Below are positions 8,762 to 16,848 of a DNA stretch of 44,563 nucleotides, piece by piece. Position 1 is the stretch's first letter; each line of letters begins with the position of its first letter. This stretch comes from Streptomyces sp. Ru73 (lineage in GTDB: Bacteria > Actinomycetota > Actinomycetes > Streptomycetales > Streptomycetaceae), in the NCBI RefSeq assembly GCF_002920575.1, contig NZ_PQSQ01000067.1, positions 1 through 44,563 of the forward strand, read 5' to 3'. The position numbers and the translations under genes were made by a program. The notes under the pieces were generated by a model that saw nothing but the letters and a program-made list of their open reading frames with translations, made no database searches and had not been told where the DNA came from.

Positions 8762-9385
8762 ATGGATGCCGGTGGGTGTTGTCGCGCGGTGCGGGCTGCG
8801 GTCTTCGCGGCCGTCTGCGTGCTGCTCGCCGCCGCCGGCCACGTACTGATGTCCGGCCTGCCGCTGCCGTGGTGGGCACTTGCCGCCGGAGCCGCGGCGG
8901 CCGGCGGCACGGCCTGGTGCCTGGCCGGCCGTGAGCGCGGCCTCCCCCTGGTCGTCTCCGTGGCGGTGGCCGCGCAAGGGGTACTGCACACGGCGTTCTC
9001 CCTGGCCCAGACGGCGGACGGCCCGCCGGCGCCGACGCACGCCATGCACCACGACATGAGCCACAGCATGCGTCATGGCATGCCTCATGGCATGGCACAC
9101 GACATGGCCGGCATGTCGTCCACCGGCATGTTCGCCGCCCACCTGCTGGCCGCCGTCCTCTGCGGCCTGTGGCTCGCGTACGGCGAGCGCGCCGCCTTCC
9201 GCATCCTGCGCACCCTCGCCGGCTGGTTCGCCGCCCCGCTGCGGCTGCTGCTCGTGCTGCCCGTACCGCCGCGGCGCCCGCGCATCCGCGCGCGCCGCGC
9301 CCGGACGGTCCGTGCGCCGCGCCGGCTCCTCCTCGTCCACGTCCTCACCACCCGGGGCCCGCCGGCCGGGACCGCTGTCGTCTGA
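8762..9385 (+). CDS. Small membrane protein with Met/His-rich loop
   Basis: Protein of 207 aa with no named family that I recognise. Predicted helices lie near 10-30, 36-54, 62-82 and 122-142. Residues 93-118 form a loop packed with Met and His (HAMHHDM, HSMRHGM, AHDMAGM), a pattern seen in copper-binding proteins. The tail after about 165 is Arg-rich with few acidic residues and is probably cytoplasmic. Start ATG 8762 has GAGG about 12 nt upstream. It lies 219 nt before an ECF sigma factor gene in the same direction. A role in sensing or handling copper is inferred from composition and from the neighbouring sigma factor only. Confidence 0.75.
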   Translation: MDAGGCCRAVRAAVFAAVCVLLAAAGHVLMSGLPLPWWALAAGAAAAGGTAWCLAGRERGLPLVVSVAVAAQGVLHTAFSLAQTADGPPAPTHAMHHDMSHSMRHGMPHGMAHDMAGMSSTGMFAAHLLAAVLCGLWLAYGERAAFRILRTLAGWFAAPLRLLLVLPVPPRRPRIRARRARTVRAPRRLLLVHVLTTRGPPAGTAVV

Positions 9386-9604
9386 CAGCCGGCTCCCCGA
9401 CGCCGTACCGGGCCCAGCGCCCGGCCGGCCCGGGCACCGGCCGCCCGCGCGCCCTCGCCTCCGTGCGTCCGCGCGCGCCCGGCCGTTCCCTTCACCGGAC
9501 CCGCCGGTGGTTCCCCCTGCCCGGTGCGCTCGCACCCGCGCGGAGCTCCGCCCGTGCCGGTCCGGATTCCGGTTCTTTCGAGAAGGACACGAGGACACCA
9601 GGTG

Positions 9605-10195
9605 ATGACCCCTGCCCTGCGCGCCGCGCGCGACGAGGCGATCACGGCCTGGGCGCTGGACGCGCGCGCCGGCGACCCCGAGGCCATCGAACAGTTCGTA
9701 CGAGCCCTGCAACGGGACGTGCGCCGGTACGTCACGTACCTCGGCGGCGATCCGCAGGCCGCCGACGACCTCACTCAGGACACGTTCCTGCGGGCGCTGA
9801 AGAGCCTGCACCGCTTCGAGGGCCGCTCCTCGGCGCGGGCCTGGCTGCTGGCCATCGCGCGGCGCGCGGTGGTCGACAGCCTCCGGCACGCCGCGACGCG
9901 CCCGCGTCTCGCGGACACCGACGACTGGCAGTCCGCCGCCGAGCGCGCGCAGGCCCGTGGCCTGCCGGGCTTCGAGGACGGCGTCGCGCTCGCCGACCTG
10001 CTGGCCGCACTGCCCGACGAGCGCCGCGAGGCGTTCGTCCTCACGCAGCTGGTGGGGCTGCCGTACGCGGAAGCGGCGGCGCTCAGCAACTGCCCGGTGG
10101 GGACGGTGCGTTCCCGGGTGGCCCGCGCCCGCACCTCGCTGGTGGCGGCGCTGCACGACGCCGACCGGCCGCCCCTGGCAGCCGCAGCGGCCTGA
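9605..10195 (+). CDS. ECF-family RNA polymerase sigma factor
   Basis: Protein of 196 aa, typical length for an ECF sigma factor. Region 2 covers about residues 25-95, with DDLTQDTFLRALKSLHRFEG (core binding and -10 recognition). Region 4 covers about 120-185, with the helix-turn-helix LPYAEAAALSNCPVGTVRSR binding the -35 element. No anti-sigma gene follows; the upstream Met/His-rich membrane protein might take that part. Overall it resembles the SigC-like group of actinobacteria, whose Mycobacterium tuberculosis member is linked to copper acquisition; that assignment is from memory of the family. Start ATG 9605 is directly preceded by an in-frame GTG (9602) and by the purine stretch GAAGGACACGAGG. 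A strong terminator follows. Confidence 0.9.
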   Translation: MTPALRAARDEAITAWALDARAGDPEAIEQFVRALQRDVRRYVTYLGGDPQAADDLTQDTFLRALKSLHRFEGRSSARAWLLAIARRAVVDSLRHAATRPRLADTDDWQSAAERAQARGLPGFEDGVALADLLAALPDERREAFVLTQLVGLPYAEAAALSNCPVGTVRSRVARARTSLVAALHDADRPPLAAAAA

Positions 10196-10212
10196 CCCCG
10201 CCCGACGCACAC

Positions 10213-10252
10213 CGAGGGCCGCCCCCGCGTACCGGCCGGGCGGCGGCCCTCG
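10213..10252 (+). terminator. Terminator after the sigma factor gene
   Basis: Perfect 11-bp arms CGAGGGCCGCC and GGCGGCCCTCG with an 18-nt loop, 17 nt after the sigma factor stop codon. Confidence 0.7.
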
Positions 10253-10343
10253 GCCGTGCGCCCTCCCGTACCGCGGCGTCCTCCTCACGGAGCGCCGCGG
10301 AAATCACGGGCGGCGCTGCGGCGGCGTGCGTGAGACTGTCCGG

Positions 10344-10826
10344 ATGACCACGGACATGCCGCTGACCACAGACGTCCGCGTACGACGGGCCCGCACTGCC
10401 GATGTCCCCGAACTCGCCCGGCTGCGTTGGGCGTTCAAGGAGGAGGACCACGACGGCGCGCCGCCGGCCACTGCCCGGCCGGTGCGGGAGGCCGAGGAGT
10501 GGATACGGGAACGGCTCGCCGGCGGCCGCTGGCCGGCCTGGGTGGCCGAGTGCGGGGGCGAGGTCTGCGGCCACGTCTTCCTGCACCTGGTCGAGCGGGT
10601 GCCCGAGCCGTACGAGGACAACACGCCGGTCGGCTACGTGACGAACTTCTACGTCGTACCGTCCCGGCGCGATCGAGGGCTCGGGACCGCCCTCCTCGAC
10701 GCCCTGCGGCTCCACGCCCGGCGCGCGGGGACGGACGTCCTCATCGTCTGGCCGTCCGAGCGCAGCGCCCCGCTCTACCGCCGGGCCGGCTTCCGGCCCT
10801 CGCCCGAACTGCTGGAAGCACGGTGA
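10344..10826 (+). CDS. GNAT-family N-acetyltransferase
   Basis: Protein of 160 aa. The fold signature is clear: an N-terminal strand-helix VRVRRARTADVPELARLRW at about 10-28, the acetyl-CoA-binding segment VVPSRRDRGLGTALLDAL (R/Q-x-x-G-x-G/A type) near 108-125, and the C-terminal LYRRAGF motif near 147. Such enzymes transfer an acetyl group from acetyl-CoA to an amine; the acceptor here is unknown. ATG 10344 has no clear ribosome binding site, so translation may be weak or leaderless. It lies downstream of the sigma factor terminator and is probably its own unit. The 3' end abuts a permease remnant on the other strand. Confidence 0.88.
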   Translation: MTTDMPLTTDVRVRRARTADVPELARLRWAFKEEDHDGAPPATARPVREAEEWIRERLAGGRWPAWVAECGGEVCGHVFLHLVERVPEPYEDNTPVGYVTNFYVVPSRRDRGLGTALLDALRLHARRAGTDVLIVWPSERSAPLYRRAGFRPSPELLEAR

Positions 10827-10917
10827 CGACCAGCGAGGCGGCCCCGGCCACCAGGAAGGAGAGCAGTACGGCGGGCACCGCGAGGTCCCGGGCGACGGCG
10901 GCGACCAGGCTGAGGAT
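10825..10917 (-). pseudogene. Remnant of an APC-type amino acid permease
   Basis: On the minus strand about 31 codons read like the second transmembrane segment of cationic amino acid permeases (ARDLAVPAVLLSFLVAGAASL). No sequence resembling the preceding glycine-rich helix or the rest of the permease is present on either side in any frame that I can see. The segment sits in the 240-nt gap between the GNAT gene and the LysR gene. I read it as a gene fragment; chance similarity of a GC-rich hydrophobic stretch remains possible. Confidence 0.4.
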
Positions 10918-11067
10918 GCCGGCGGTCTCCGGCGCGACGGGCCACCGTCGTGGCGTGGGCCACCACTGGCGAGACACCCTCACGCACGCCCCGCACCGGC
11001 AGAAGGCGTCCCAGGCCGGCACCTTGCCGCCCTGAGGGCCGGCGGAGCCGGTCTCTGCGGAGCCGGC

Positions 11068-11961
11068 TTAGGGCGAGACCGCGCGCAGGACGTCGACGAG
11101 CGCCCGCACCGCGGGGCGCTGCCCGGCCGTGGAGCGGAACACCACGACGATGTGCCGTTCGAGCCGCTCTTTCAGGCGCAGTACGGCGAAGCGCGAGGCC
11201 CGCAGGCTGAGCATCAACTCCGTCACCGTGCTCACGCCGATGCCGGCCTCCACCAGCGCGAGCGTGGCCGCGGTGTCCGTCACCTCGTGCTGGACGTCCG
11301 GCTCGACGCCGGCCCGGCGGCAGGCGGTGCGTACGGCACGGCCGTAGTAGCTGGTGGCCGAGGGCAGGATCCACCCCAGGTGCTGGGTCTCGGTGAGGGA
11401 CACCTGCGTACGGCCGGGCAGCCACCCCTCCGGGACCGCGAGCGAGAACCGCTCCCGGTGCAGCGGCACCACCCGCAGCGACGGGTCCCGCGGAATGGGC
11501 ACGTCCGGGTAGTCCAGGCCGAGCGCCAGGTCGACGCCGCCGGAGGCGACGGCGTCGTACACCTCGTCCACGTCCATGTCGCGGCTGTGCACGGCCAGTT
11601 CCGGGTGGGCCGTACGGACCCGCCGCAGGGCCGGCGGCAGGATCTCGGCGGCCGCGGTGGCGAACAGGCCGACGCGCAGCACCCCGGAGATCTCGTTGCG
11701 GCTGCGCTCCAGCGCCTCGACCGCCTCCGCCTCGGTCAGCAGCATCCGCTCGGCGTGGCGGGCCAGGGTCCGTCCCGCGTCGGTCAGTTCCACCCGCCGC
11801 CCCACCCGCTGCAGCAGCGCCATGCCCGTGGCCTTCTCCAGCGCGGCGATCTGCTGGGAGACGCCGCCCGGGGTGTACCCCAGCGCCTCGGCCACGGCGG
11901 TGATGGTGCCGCGCCTGGTCAGCTCGACCAGGGACCGCAGTTGGGAACTCGTCCAGTCCAT
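11068..11961 (-). CDS. LysR-family transcriptional regulator
   Basis: Protein of 297 aa. The N-terminal winged helix-turn-helix (TITAVAEALGYTPGGVSQQIAALEK, about 19-43) is followed by the linker helix and a substrate-binding effector domain from about 90 onward. I chose ATG 11961, which has GAGG 8 nt upstream; GTG 11970 would add three residues without a good ribosome binding site. The gene is divergent from the FAD oxidase/HglS/aldehyde dehydrogenase genes and most likely controls them. LysR proteins usually bind the shared intergenic region, where a 14-bp dyad is seen at 11987-12000. The inducer is unknown; an intermediate of lysine or pipecolate breakdown would fit the context. Confidence 0.92.
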   Translation of the reverse strand: MDWTSSQLRSLVELTRRGTITAVAEALGYTPGGVSQQIAALEKATGMALLQRVGRRVELTDAGRTLARHAERMLLTEAEAVEALERSRNEISGVLRVGLFATAAAEILPPALRRVRTAHPELAVHSRDMDVDEVYDAVASGGVDLALGLDYPDVPIPRDPSLRVVPLHRERFSLAVPEGWLPGRTQVSLTETQHLGWILPSATSYYGRAVRTACRRAGVEPDVQHEVTDTAATLALVEAGIGVSTVTELMLSLRASRFAVLRLKERLERHIVVVFRSTAGQRPAVRALVDVLRAVSP

Positions 11962-11986
11962 GGGGAGCACCTCACCATATAGAGAT

Positions 11987-12000
11987 CCTGATGAATCAGG
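11987..12000. promoter_or_regulatory. Candidate LysR operator
   Basis: CCTGAT-GA-ATCAGG is a 6-bp-arm inverted repeat with a 2-nt spacer, 26 nt upstream of the LysR start and in the shared divergent region. It contains the T-N-A dyad style that LysR proteins favour. Confidence 0.45.
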
Positions 12001-12122
12001 TGCAGCAACTGTTCATGGACGTCAACGGTCGGGTTGCGCCACGATGTCGGGCAGACAGCTGATCAGCACTCTCCGCCCTGCACTGCGCCCCACACCGAGC
12101 CATGCACGGAAGGGATCGGCCC

Positions 12123-13307
12123 TTGTCCTCCTCCTCGGTCTGCGCCGCCCGCCCCACCGTTCCGCCGGCCGCCGACGTCGTGATCGTCGGCGGTGGCGTC
12201 ATGGGTACCAGCACCGCCTTCCACCTGGCCGAAGCCGGGGTCCGCAACATCGTCGTGGTCGAGCGCGGCGATCTCGGCTGCGGCAGCTCGGGCAAGCCGA
12301 TCGGCGGGGTGCGCGCCCATTTCTCCGACCCGCTGAACATCGCGCTCGGCAGCCGGAGCCTGCGCGCCTATCAGGACTTTCCGCACCGCCCCGGTGCGGA
12401 CATCCGCCTCGACACGGTCGGCTACCTCTTCCTGCTCACCACCGACGAACAGGCCGCCGGCTTCGAGGAGAGCGTGCGGACGCAGAACGGGCTCGGCGTG
12501 CCCAGCCGTATGGTCACGCCCGAAGAGGCCCGCCGGCTCTGCCCGTACGTCACCACCGAAGGGCTGGTGGCCGCCGTCTTCTCCCCCACCGACGGCCACG
12601 CCCGCCCCGGACTGGTGGTACGCGGCTACGCCGACGCCGCGGCCCGCTCCGGCGTCGTCTTCGCCACGCACACCGCGGTGACCGGTCTCGGCACGTCCGG
12701 CGACCGGGTCACGGCCGTGCACACCGACCGCGGCTCGATCGCCTGCGCCACCGTCGTCTGCACGGCGGGCGCCTGGTCGCGGCAGGTCGGTGACATGGCG
12801 GGCATCGACCTGCCGGTACGCCCCGTCCGGCGCCAGCTCGCCGTCACCCGGCCGCTCGCTCCCCCGGCGCCCCGCATACCGTTCACCATCGACTTCACCT
12901 CCTCCGCCTACTTCCACAACAGTGACGACGGGCTGCTGTTCGGCCTGGCCGACCCGCGCGAACGGGACGGCTTCGACACCACCTGGACCCCGGACTGGCT
13001 CCCGCTCTTCCGGGGCGCGGCGCGGCGCCGCGCCCCCGCGCTGGCCGACATGGAGATCGCCGACGGCTGGGCCGGGCTGTACGAGGTCACCCCGGACCAC
13101 AACGCATTGATCGGGCGCTCCGGCGAGCTGTCCAACTTCCTGTACGCCACCGGGTTTTCCGGGCACGGCTTCCTGCAGGCACCCGCCGTCGGCGAGATCG
13201 TGCGCGACCTGTACCTGGACCGCACGCCGTTCGTCGACGTCTCTCCCCTCAGCGCCGACCGCTTCCGGGCCGGGGCCGGCATCCGCCCCGAGGCCCACGT
13301 GGTGTGA
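12123..13307 (+). CDS. FAD-dependent amine/amino acid oxidase (DAO family)
   Basis: Protein of 394 aa from TTG 12123, which has GGAAGGG 8 nt upstream; ATG 12102 would add seven residues but has no ribosome binding site. The dinucleotide-binding motif VVIVGGGVMGTSTAFHLAEAG is near residue 18. The C-terminus has the DAO-family end FLYATGFSGHGFLQAPAVGE near 340. It resembles sarcosine oxidase beta and DadA-like enzymes, which oxidise secondary amines or D-amino acids to imines. Given the next two genes, L-pipecolate (to piperideine-6-carboxylate) or a D-amino acid is the most coherent substrate, but this is inferred. First gene of a probable operon; 50 nt separate it from the DUF1338 gene. Confidence 0.88.
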   Translation: MSSSSVCAARPTVPPAADVVIVGGGVMGTSTAFHLAEAGVRNIVVVERGDLGCGSSGKPIGGVRAHFSDPLNIALGSRSLRAYQDFPHRPGADIRLDTVGYLFLLTTDEQAAGFEESVRTQNGLGVPSRMVTPEEARRLCPYVTTEGLVAAVFSPTDGHARPGLVVRGYADAAARSGVVFATHTAVTGLGTSGDRVTAVHTDRGSIACATVVCTAGAWSRQVGDMAGIDLPVRPVRRQLAVTRPLAPPAPRIPFTIDFTSSAYFHNSDDGLLFGLADPRERDGFDTTWTPDWLPLFRGAARRRAPALADMEIADGWAGLYEVTPDHNALIGRSGELSNFLYATGFSGHGFLQAPAVGEIVRDLYLDRTPFVDVSPLSADRFRAGAGIRPEAHVV

Positions 13308-13357
13308 TCCGTGACCGACCGCCCGAGGCAGTCCCCGATGGAAAGGCAGACCCACCG

Positions 13358-14749
13358 ATGATCAGCCAGTGGCAGCTGCGCGCCGCCTTCGCCGCCCGCC
13401 TCTCGGACATGTACGGCCGGGAAGTCCCCGCGTACACCACGCTCGTGGACGTCTCGCGCGAGGTGAACGAGGACGTGCTGCGCGACCGGGGCGCCGACGC
13501 CGAACGGCTCGGCTCCATCGGCCGGGTGACGGCGGAGCGGCACGGCGCCGTCCGCGTCGGCACACCGCAGGAGATGCAGCAGGTCGCCCGCGTCTTCGGC
13601 GCGCTCGGCATGCATCCGGTCGGCTTCTACGACCTGCGGGAGGCGGCCGCCAGCGCGGTACCCGTCGTGTCGACCGCGTTCCGCCCGGTGGACGGCGAGG
13701 AGCTGGCCCGCAACCCGTTCCGCGTCTTCACCTCCATGCTCACCCCCGCCGACCCGCGGTTCTTCGACGCCGGGCTGCGCTCCCGCCTGGAGACCTTCCT
13801 CGCGGGGCGTGAGCTGTTCCCGCCCGAACTGCTCGCGCTGGCCGACCGGGCCGAGGCCGCGAAGGAGCTACCCGACGAGGACGCCGAGCGGTTCCTCGAA
13901 CTCGCCGTCGGCGCCTTCGAGCTGTCCCCCGAGCCGGTCGACAAGACGTGGTACGAGACGCTGGAGAAGGTCTCCGCCGTCGCCGCCGACATCGGCGGCG
14001 TACGCAGCACCCACATCAACCACCTCACCCCGCGCGTCCTCGACATCGACGCGCTGTACCGGCGGATGACCGAGCGCGGCATCGAGATGATCGACACCAT
14101 CCAGGGCCCGCCCGCCTGGAAGGGGCCCGACGTCCTGCTGCGCCAGACGTCCTTCCGGGCGCTGGCCGAACCCCGGGCCATGCGCACCCCGGCCGGCAGT
14201 GTGATCAGCGGCGCGCTGCGGGTGCGGTTCGGCGAGGTCGAGGCGCGCGGCATCGCCCTCACCCGCGAGGGCCGGGCCCGCTACGACCGGCTGCTCGGCC
14301 TGGTCGACGAGGAGGCCGCACGCCGGGCGGACGCCGACCGGAGCGAGATCGCCCGCGCGCTGTGGGCCGAGCACTTCCCGGACACCGAGCGGGCGCTCGC
14401 CGCGGAGGGGCTGGGGTACTTCACCTACCGGGTGCCAGCGGACCGCCCGCGGACCGGCGGTCGCCCGCCCGCCGCCCTCGCCGGCCTGCTCGACCAGGGC
14501 TGGATCGAGGCCGAACCGATCGTCTACGAGGACTTCCTGCCGCGCTCGGCGGCCGGCATCTTCCAGTCCAACCTCAGCGACGAGGGCTCCCGGGACAACG
14601 ACCAAGCGGGCGCCGCGTACGACAGCGACTGGCTCTCCGGCGCCATCGGCCGGGAGGTCCTGGACCCGTTCGCGCTGTACGAGCGGCAGCAGCAGCACTC
14701 CCTCGTCCGCGTCGCCCGAGAGCTGGGGCTCGACGGCACGCCCGGCTGA
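13358..14749 (+). CDS. hglS: DUF1338 / HglS-type 2-oxoadipate dioxygenase-decarboxylase
   Basis: Protein of 463 aa. The family (YdcJ/HglS, related to the vicinal oxygen chelate fold) uses non-haem iron and O2 to convert 2-oxoadipate into D-2-hydroxyglutarate and CO2 in lysine catabolism. Expected metal ligands are visible: H62 in ERHGAVRVG, H219 or H222 in STHINHLTPR, and E293 in FGEVEARG. Other conserved pieces are GMHPVGFYDL and the FQSNLSDEGS segment near 410. Start ATG 13358 has GAAAGG 11 nt upstream. It lies between an FAD oxidase and an aminoadipate-semialdehyde dehydrogenase, which supports the lysine role. The aminotransferase that makes 2-oxoadipate and a 2-hydroxyglutarate dehydrogenase are not in the window. 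Confidence 0.9.
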   Translation: MISQWQLRAAFAARLSDMYGREVPAYTTLVDVSREVNEDVLRDRGADAERLGSIGRVTAERHGAVRVGTPQEMQQVARVFGALGMHPVGFYDLREAAASAVPVVSTAFRPVDGEELARNPFRVFTSMLTPADPRFFDAGLRSRLETFLAGRELFPPELLALADRAEAAKELPDEDAERFLELAVGAFELSPEPVDKTWYETLEKVSAVAADIGGVRSTHINHLTPRVLDIDALYRRMTERGIEMIDTIQGPPAWKGPDVLLRQTSFRALAEPRAMRTPAGSVISGALRVRFGEVEARGIALTREGRARYDRLLGLVDEEAARRADADRSEIARALWAEHFPDTERALAAEGLGYFTYRVPADRPRTGGRPPAALAGLLDQGWIEAEPIVYEDFLPRSAAGIFQSNLSDEGSRDNDQAGAAYDSDWLSGAIGREVLDPFALYERQQQHSLVRVARELGLDGTPG

Positions 14750-14795
14750 TCCTCCCGGCACCTGTACCCGTACCACGCGACGACCAAGGAGCATC

Positions 14796-16334
14796 ATGAC
14801 CACTGCCGGCGCCTCCGCCCTGCCCAGCACCGACGACCTGCGCGCACGCGCCCGTACGAGCATCGACCGGATCGGCGTCGCCCTGCCCGGCGGGGACGAC
14901 TTCGCGGCCCGGACGCCCCTCACCGGCGAGGACCTGTTCGGGCTGCGGGCCACCACCGCCGACGAGGCCGACGAGGCCATCGCCGCCTCCCACGCGGCCT
15001 TCCTCGGCTGGCGCACCACGCCTGCGCCCCGGCGCGGCGAACTCGTGCGTCGGCTGGGCGAGTTGCTGCGTACGCACAAGGGTGACCTGGCCGACCTCGT
15101 CACCATCGAGGCGGGCAAGATCCGCTCGGAGGCGCTGGGCGAGGTCCAGGAGATGATCGACATCTGTGACTTCGCCGTGGGTCTGTCGCGGCAGCTGTAC
15201 GGGCGCACCATCGCCTCCGAGCGCCCCGGGCACCGCCTCGCGGAGACCTGGCACCCGCTCGGCGTGGTGGGTGTCATCTCCGCGTTCAACTTCCCCGCCG
15301 CCGTCTGGTCGTGGAACACCGCCGTGGCCCTGGTCTGCGGCGACACCGTGGTGTGGAAGCCGTCCGAGCTCACCCCGCTGGTCTCGCTCGCCTGCGACCG
15401 GCTGCTGGCCCGGGCGGCCGAGGACGTGGGAGCCCCGCGCGACGTGCACCGGCTGCTCCTCGGCGACCGTGCCGTGGGCGAGCGGCTGGTGGACGACCCG
15501 CGCGTCGCGCTCGTCAGCGCCACCGGCTCCACCCGGATGGGCCGCGAGGTCGGCCCGCGCGTCGCGGCCCGCTTCGGCCGCAGCCTGCTGGAACTCGGCG
15601 GCAACAACGCCGCCGTCGTCGCCCCCTCCGCCGACCTCGACCTCGCCGTCCAGGGCATCGTCTTCGCCGCCGCCGGCACCGCGGGCCAGCGCTGCACCAC
15701 CCTGCGCCGGCTCATCGTCCACCGCGACATCGCCGACACACTCCTCGCGCGGCTCACCGCCGCGTATCAGAAGCTGCCCATCGGCGACCCGTTCGACGAG
15801 ACCACGCTCGTCGGGCCGCTCATCTCGCCCGCGGCCCTGGACGCCATGCAGGACGCCGTTGCCCGGGCACAGGCGGCGGGCGGCAAGGTCCTCGCGGGCG
15901 GCAACCGGCGCCTGGCCGACGCGGCGCCCGGTGCCGCCTACGCCGAGCCGGTCATCGTGCGCGTGGACGAGCAGTCGGACGTGGTCCGCACGGAGACGTT
16001 CGCGCCGGTGCTGTACGTCCTGACGTACGACACCCTGGACGAGGCCATCGCGCTGCACAACGACGTCCCGCAGGGCCTCTCGTCCAGCATCTTCACCCGT
16101 GATCAGCAGGAGGCCGAGCGCTTCCTCTCCGCCGAGGGCTCCGACTGCGGCATCGCCAACGTCAACATCGGCACCTCCGGCGCGGAGATCGGAGGTGCCT
16201 TCGGCGGCGAGAAGGAGACCGGCGGCGGCCGCGAGTCCGGCTCCGACGCCTGGCGCGCCTACATGCGCCGGGCCACCAACACCATCAACTACTCCAGCCA
16301 CCTCGCCCTGGCCCAGAACGTCAGCTTCCTGTAG
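14796..16334 (+). CDS. L-aminoadipate-semialdehyde / piperideine-6-carboxylate dehydrogenase
   Basis: Protein of 512 aa of the ALDH7 (antiquitin) type. Catalytic C300 is in GTAGQRC, the general base E266 is in LLELGGN, FNFPAAVW lies near 164-171, and the GTSGAEIGGAFGGEKETGGG segment typical of this subgroup is near 460. It oxidises aminoadipate semialdehyde, the open form of piperideine-6-carboxylate, to 2-aminoadipate with NAD(P)+. Start ATG 14796 with AGGAG 4 nt upstream; 46 nt after the HglS gene, so probably the last gene of that operon. The same activity feeds cephamycin precursor supply in some streptomycetes, but no beta-lactam gene is here. Confidence 0.93.
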   Translation: MTTAGASALPSTDDLRARARTSIDRIGVALPGGDDFAARTPLTGEDLFGLRATTADEADEAIAASHAAFLGWRTTPAPRRGELVRRLGELLRTHKGDLADLVTIEAGKIRSEALGEVQEMIDICDFAVGLSRQLYGRTIASERPGHRLAETWHPLGVVGVISAFNFPAAVWSWNTAVALVCGDTVVWKPSELTPLVSLACDRLLARAAEDVGAPRDVHRLLLGDRAVGERLVDDPRVALVSATGSTRMGREVGPRVAARFGRSLLELGGNNAAVVAPSADLDLAVQGIVFAAAGTAGQRCTTLRRLIVHRDIADTLLARLTAAYQKLPIGDPFDETTLVGPLISPAALDAMQDAVARAQAAGGKVLAGGNRRLADAAPGAAYAEPVIVRVDEQSDVVRTETFAPVLYVLTYDTLDEAIALHNDVPQGLSSSIFTRDQQEAERFLSAEGSDCGIANVNIGTSGAEIGGAFGGEKETGGGRESGSDAWRAYMRRATNTINYSSHLALAQNVSFL

Positions 16335-16352
16335 ACACCTCGTACGCGAGTT

Positions 16353-16384
16353 GTACAGGCTCAGCTGTACAGCTGAGCCTGTAC
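16353..16384. promoter_or_regulatory. Perfect 32-bp palindrome before the MarR-MFS pair
   Basis: The half-site GTACAGGCTCAGCTGT is followed at once by its exact complement, giving 16-bp arms with no spacer. It begins 18 nt after the dehydrogenase stop codon and ends 17 nt before the MarR start, so it covers the expected promoter. It is a likely MarR autoregulatory operator; as a cruciform or hairpin it could also end transcription of the lysine operon. Confidence 0.75.
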
Positions 16385-16401
16385 GCTTTACCGTGGGCCG
16401 T

Positions 16402-16848
16402 ATGAGCGGGAACCCGAACCTGTCCGCCTCGGCGGTCGAGGCATCGCGCCAGGTCCGTGCGGTCATCAGCCGGCTGCGGCGGCGCATCCTGAACGCCTCC
16501 GAGGTCCACGAGCTCACTCTGAGCCAGGCCACCGTCCTGACCCGGCTGTCCGGCATGGAGGGCGTCTCCGCCAGCGAGCTCGCCGCCGCCGAGGGGATGC
16601 GGCACCAGTCGATGACGGCCACGGTCTCCGCGCTCGCCTCGCTGGGGCTGGTGGAACGCAGCCCCGACCCCCACGACAGGCGGCGCATGCTGATCACGCT
16701 GACCGACGAGGGCCGCCGCCGGGTGGCGGAGGGTCGGCGGTCCCGCGCGGAATGGCTCGCCGCGCAGTTCCAGGACCGGTGCACGGAGGAAGAACGCCGG
16801 ACGGTGCTCGCCGCCATGGCCGTACTGGAGCGGCTGACCCGTGACTGA
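16402..16848 (+). CDS. MarR-family transcriptional regulator
   Basis: Protein of 148 aa. The winged helix-turn-helix spans about 50-100: the recognition region ELAAAEGMRHQSMTATVSAL and the wing DPHDRRRMLITLTDEG are clear. Such repressors bind palindromes as dimers and release them on binding a small ligand. ATG 16402 has no strong ribosome binding site and may be translated from a very short or absent leader. The gene overlaps the following MFS gene by 8 nt, so the two are translationally coupled, the usual layout of a MarR protein controlling its own efflux pump. The perfect palindrome just upstream is the likely operator. Confidence 0.92.
   Translation: MSGNPNLSASAVEASRQVRAVISRLRRRILNASEVHELTLSQATVLTRLSGMEGVSASELAAAEGMRHQSMTATVSALASLGLVERSPDPHDRRRMLITLTDEGRRRVAEGRRSRAEWLAAQFQDRCTEEERRTVLAAMAVLERLTRD

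Noticed and set aside
14796..16334. Part of a cephamycin cluster (pcd)
   Set aside because: No ACV synthetase, isopenicillin N synthase or lysine aminotransferase gene is present, and the neighbours fit lysine catabolism.
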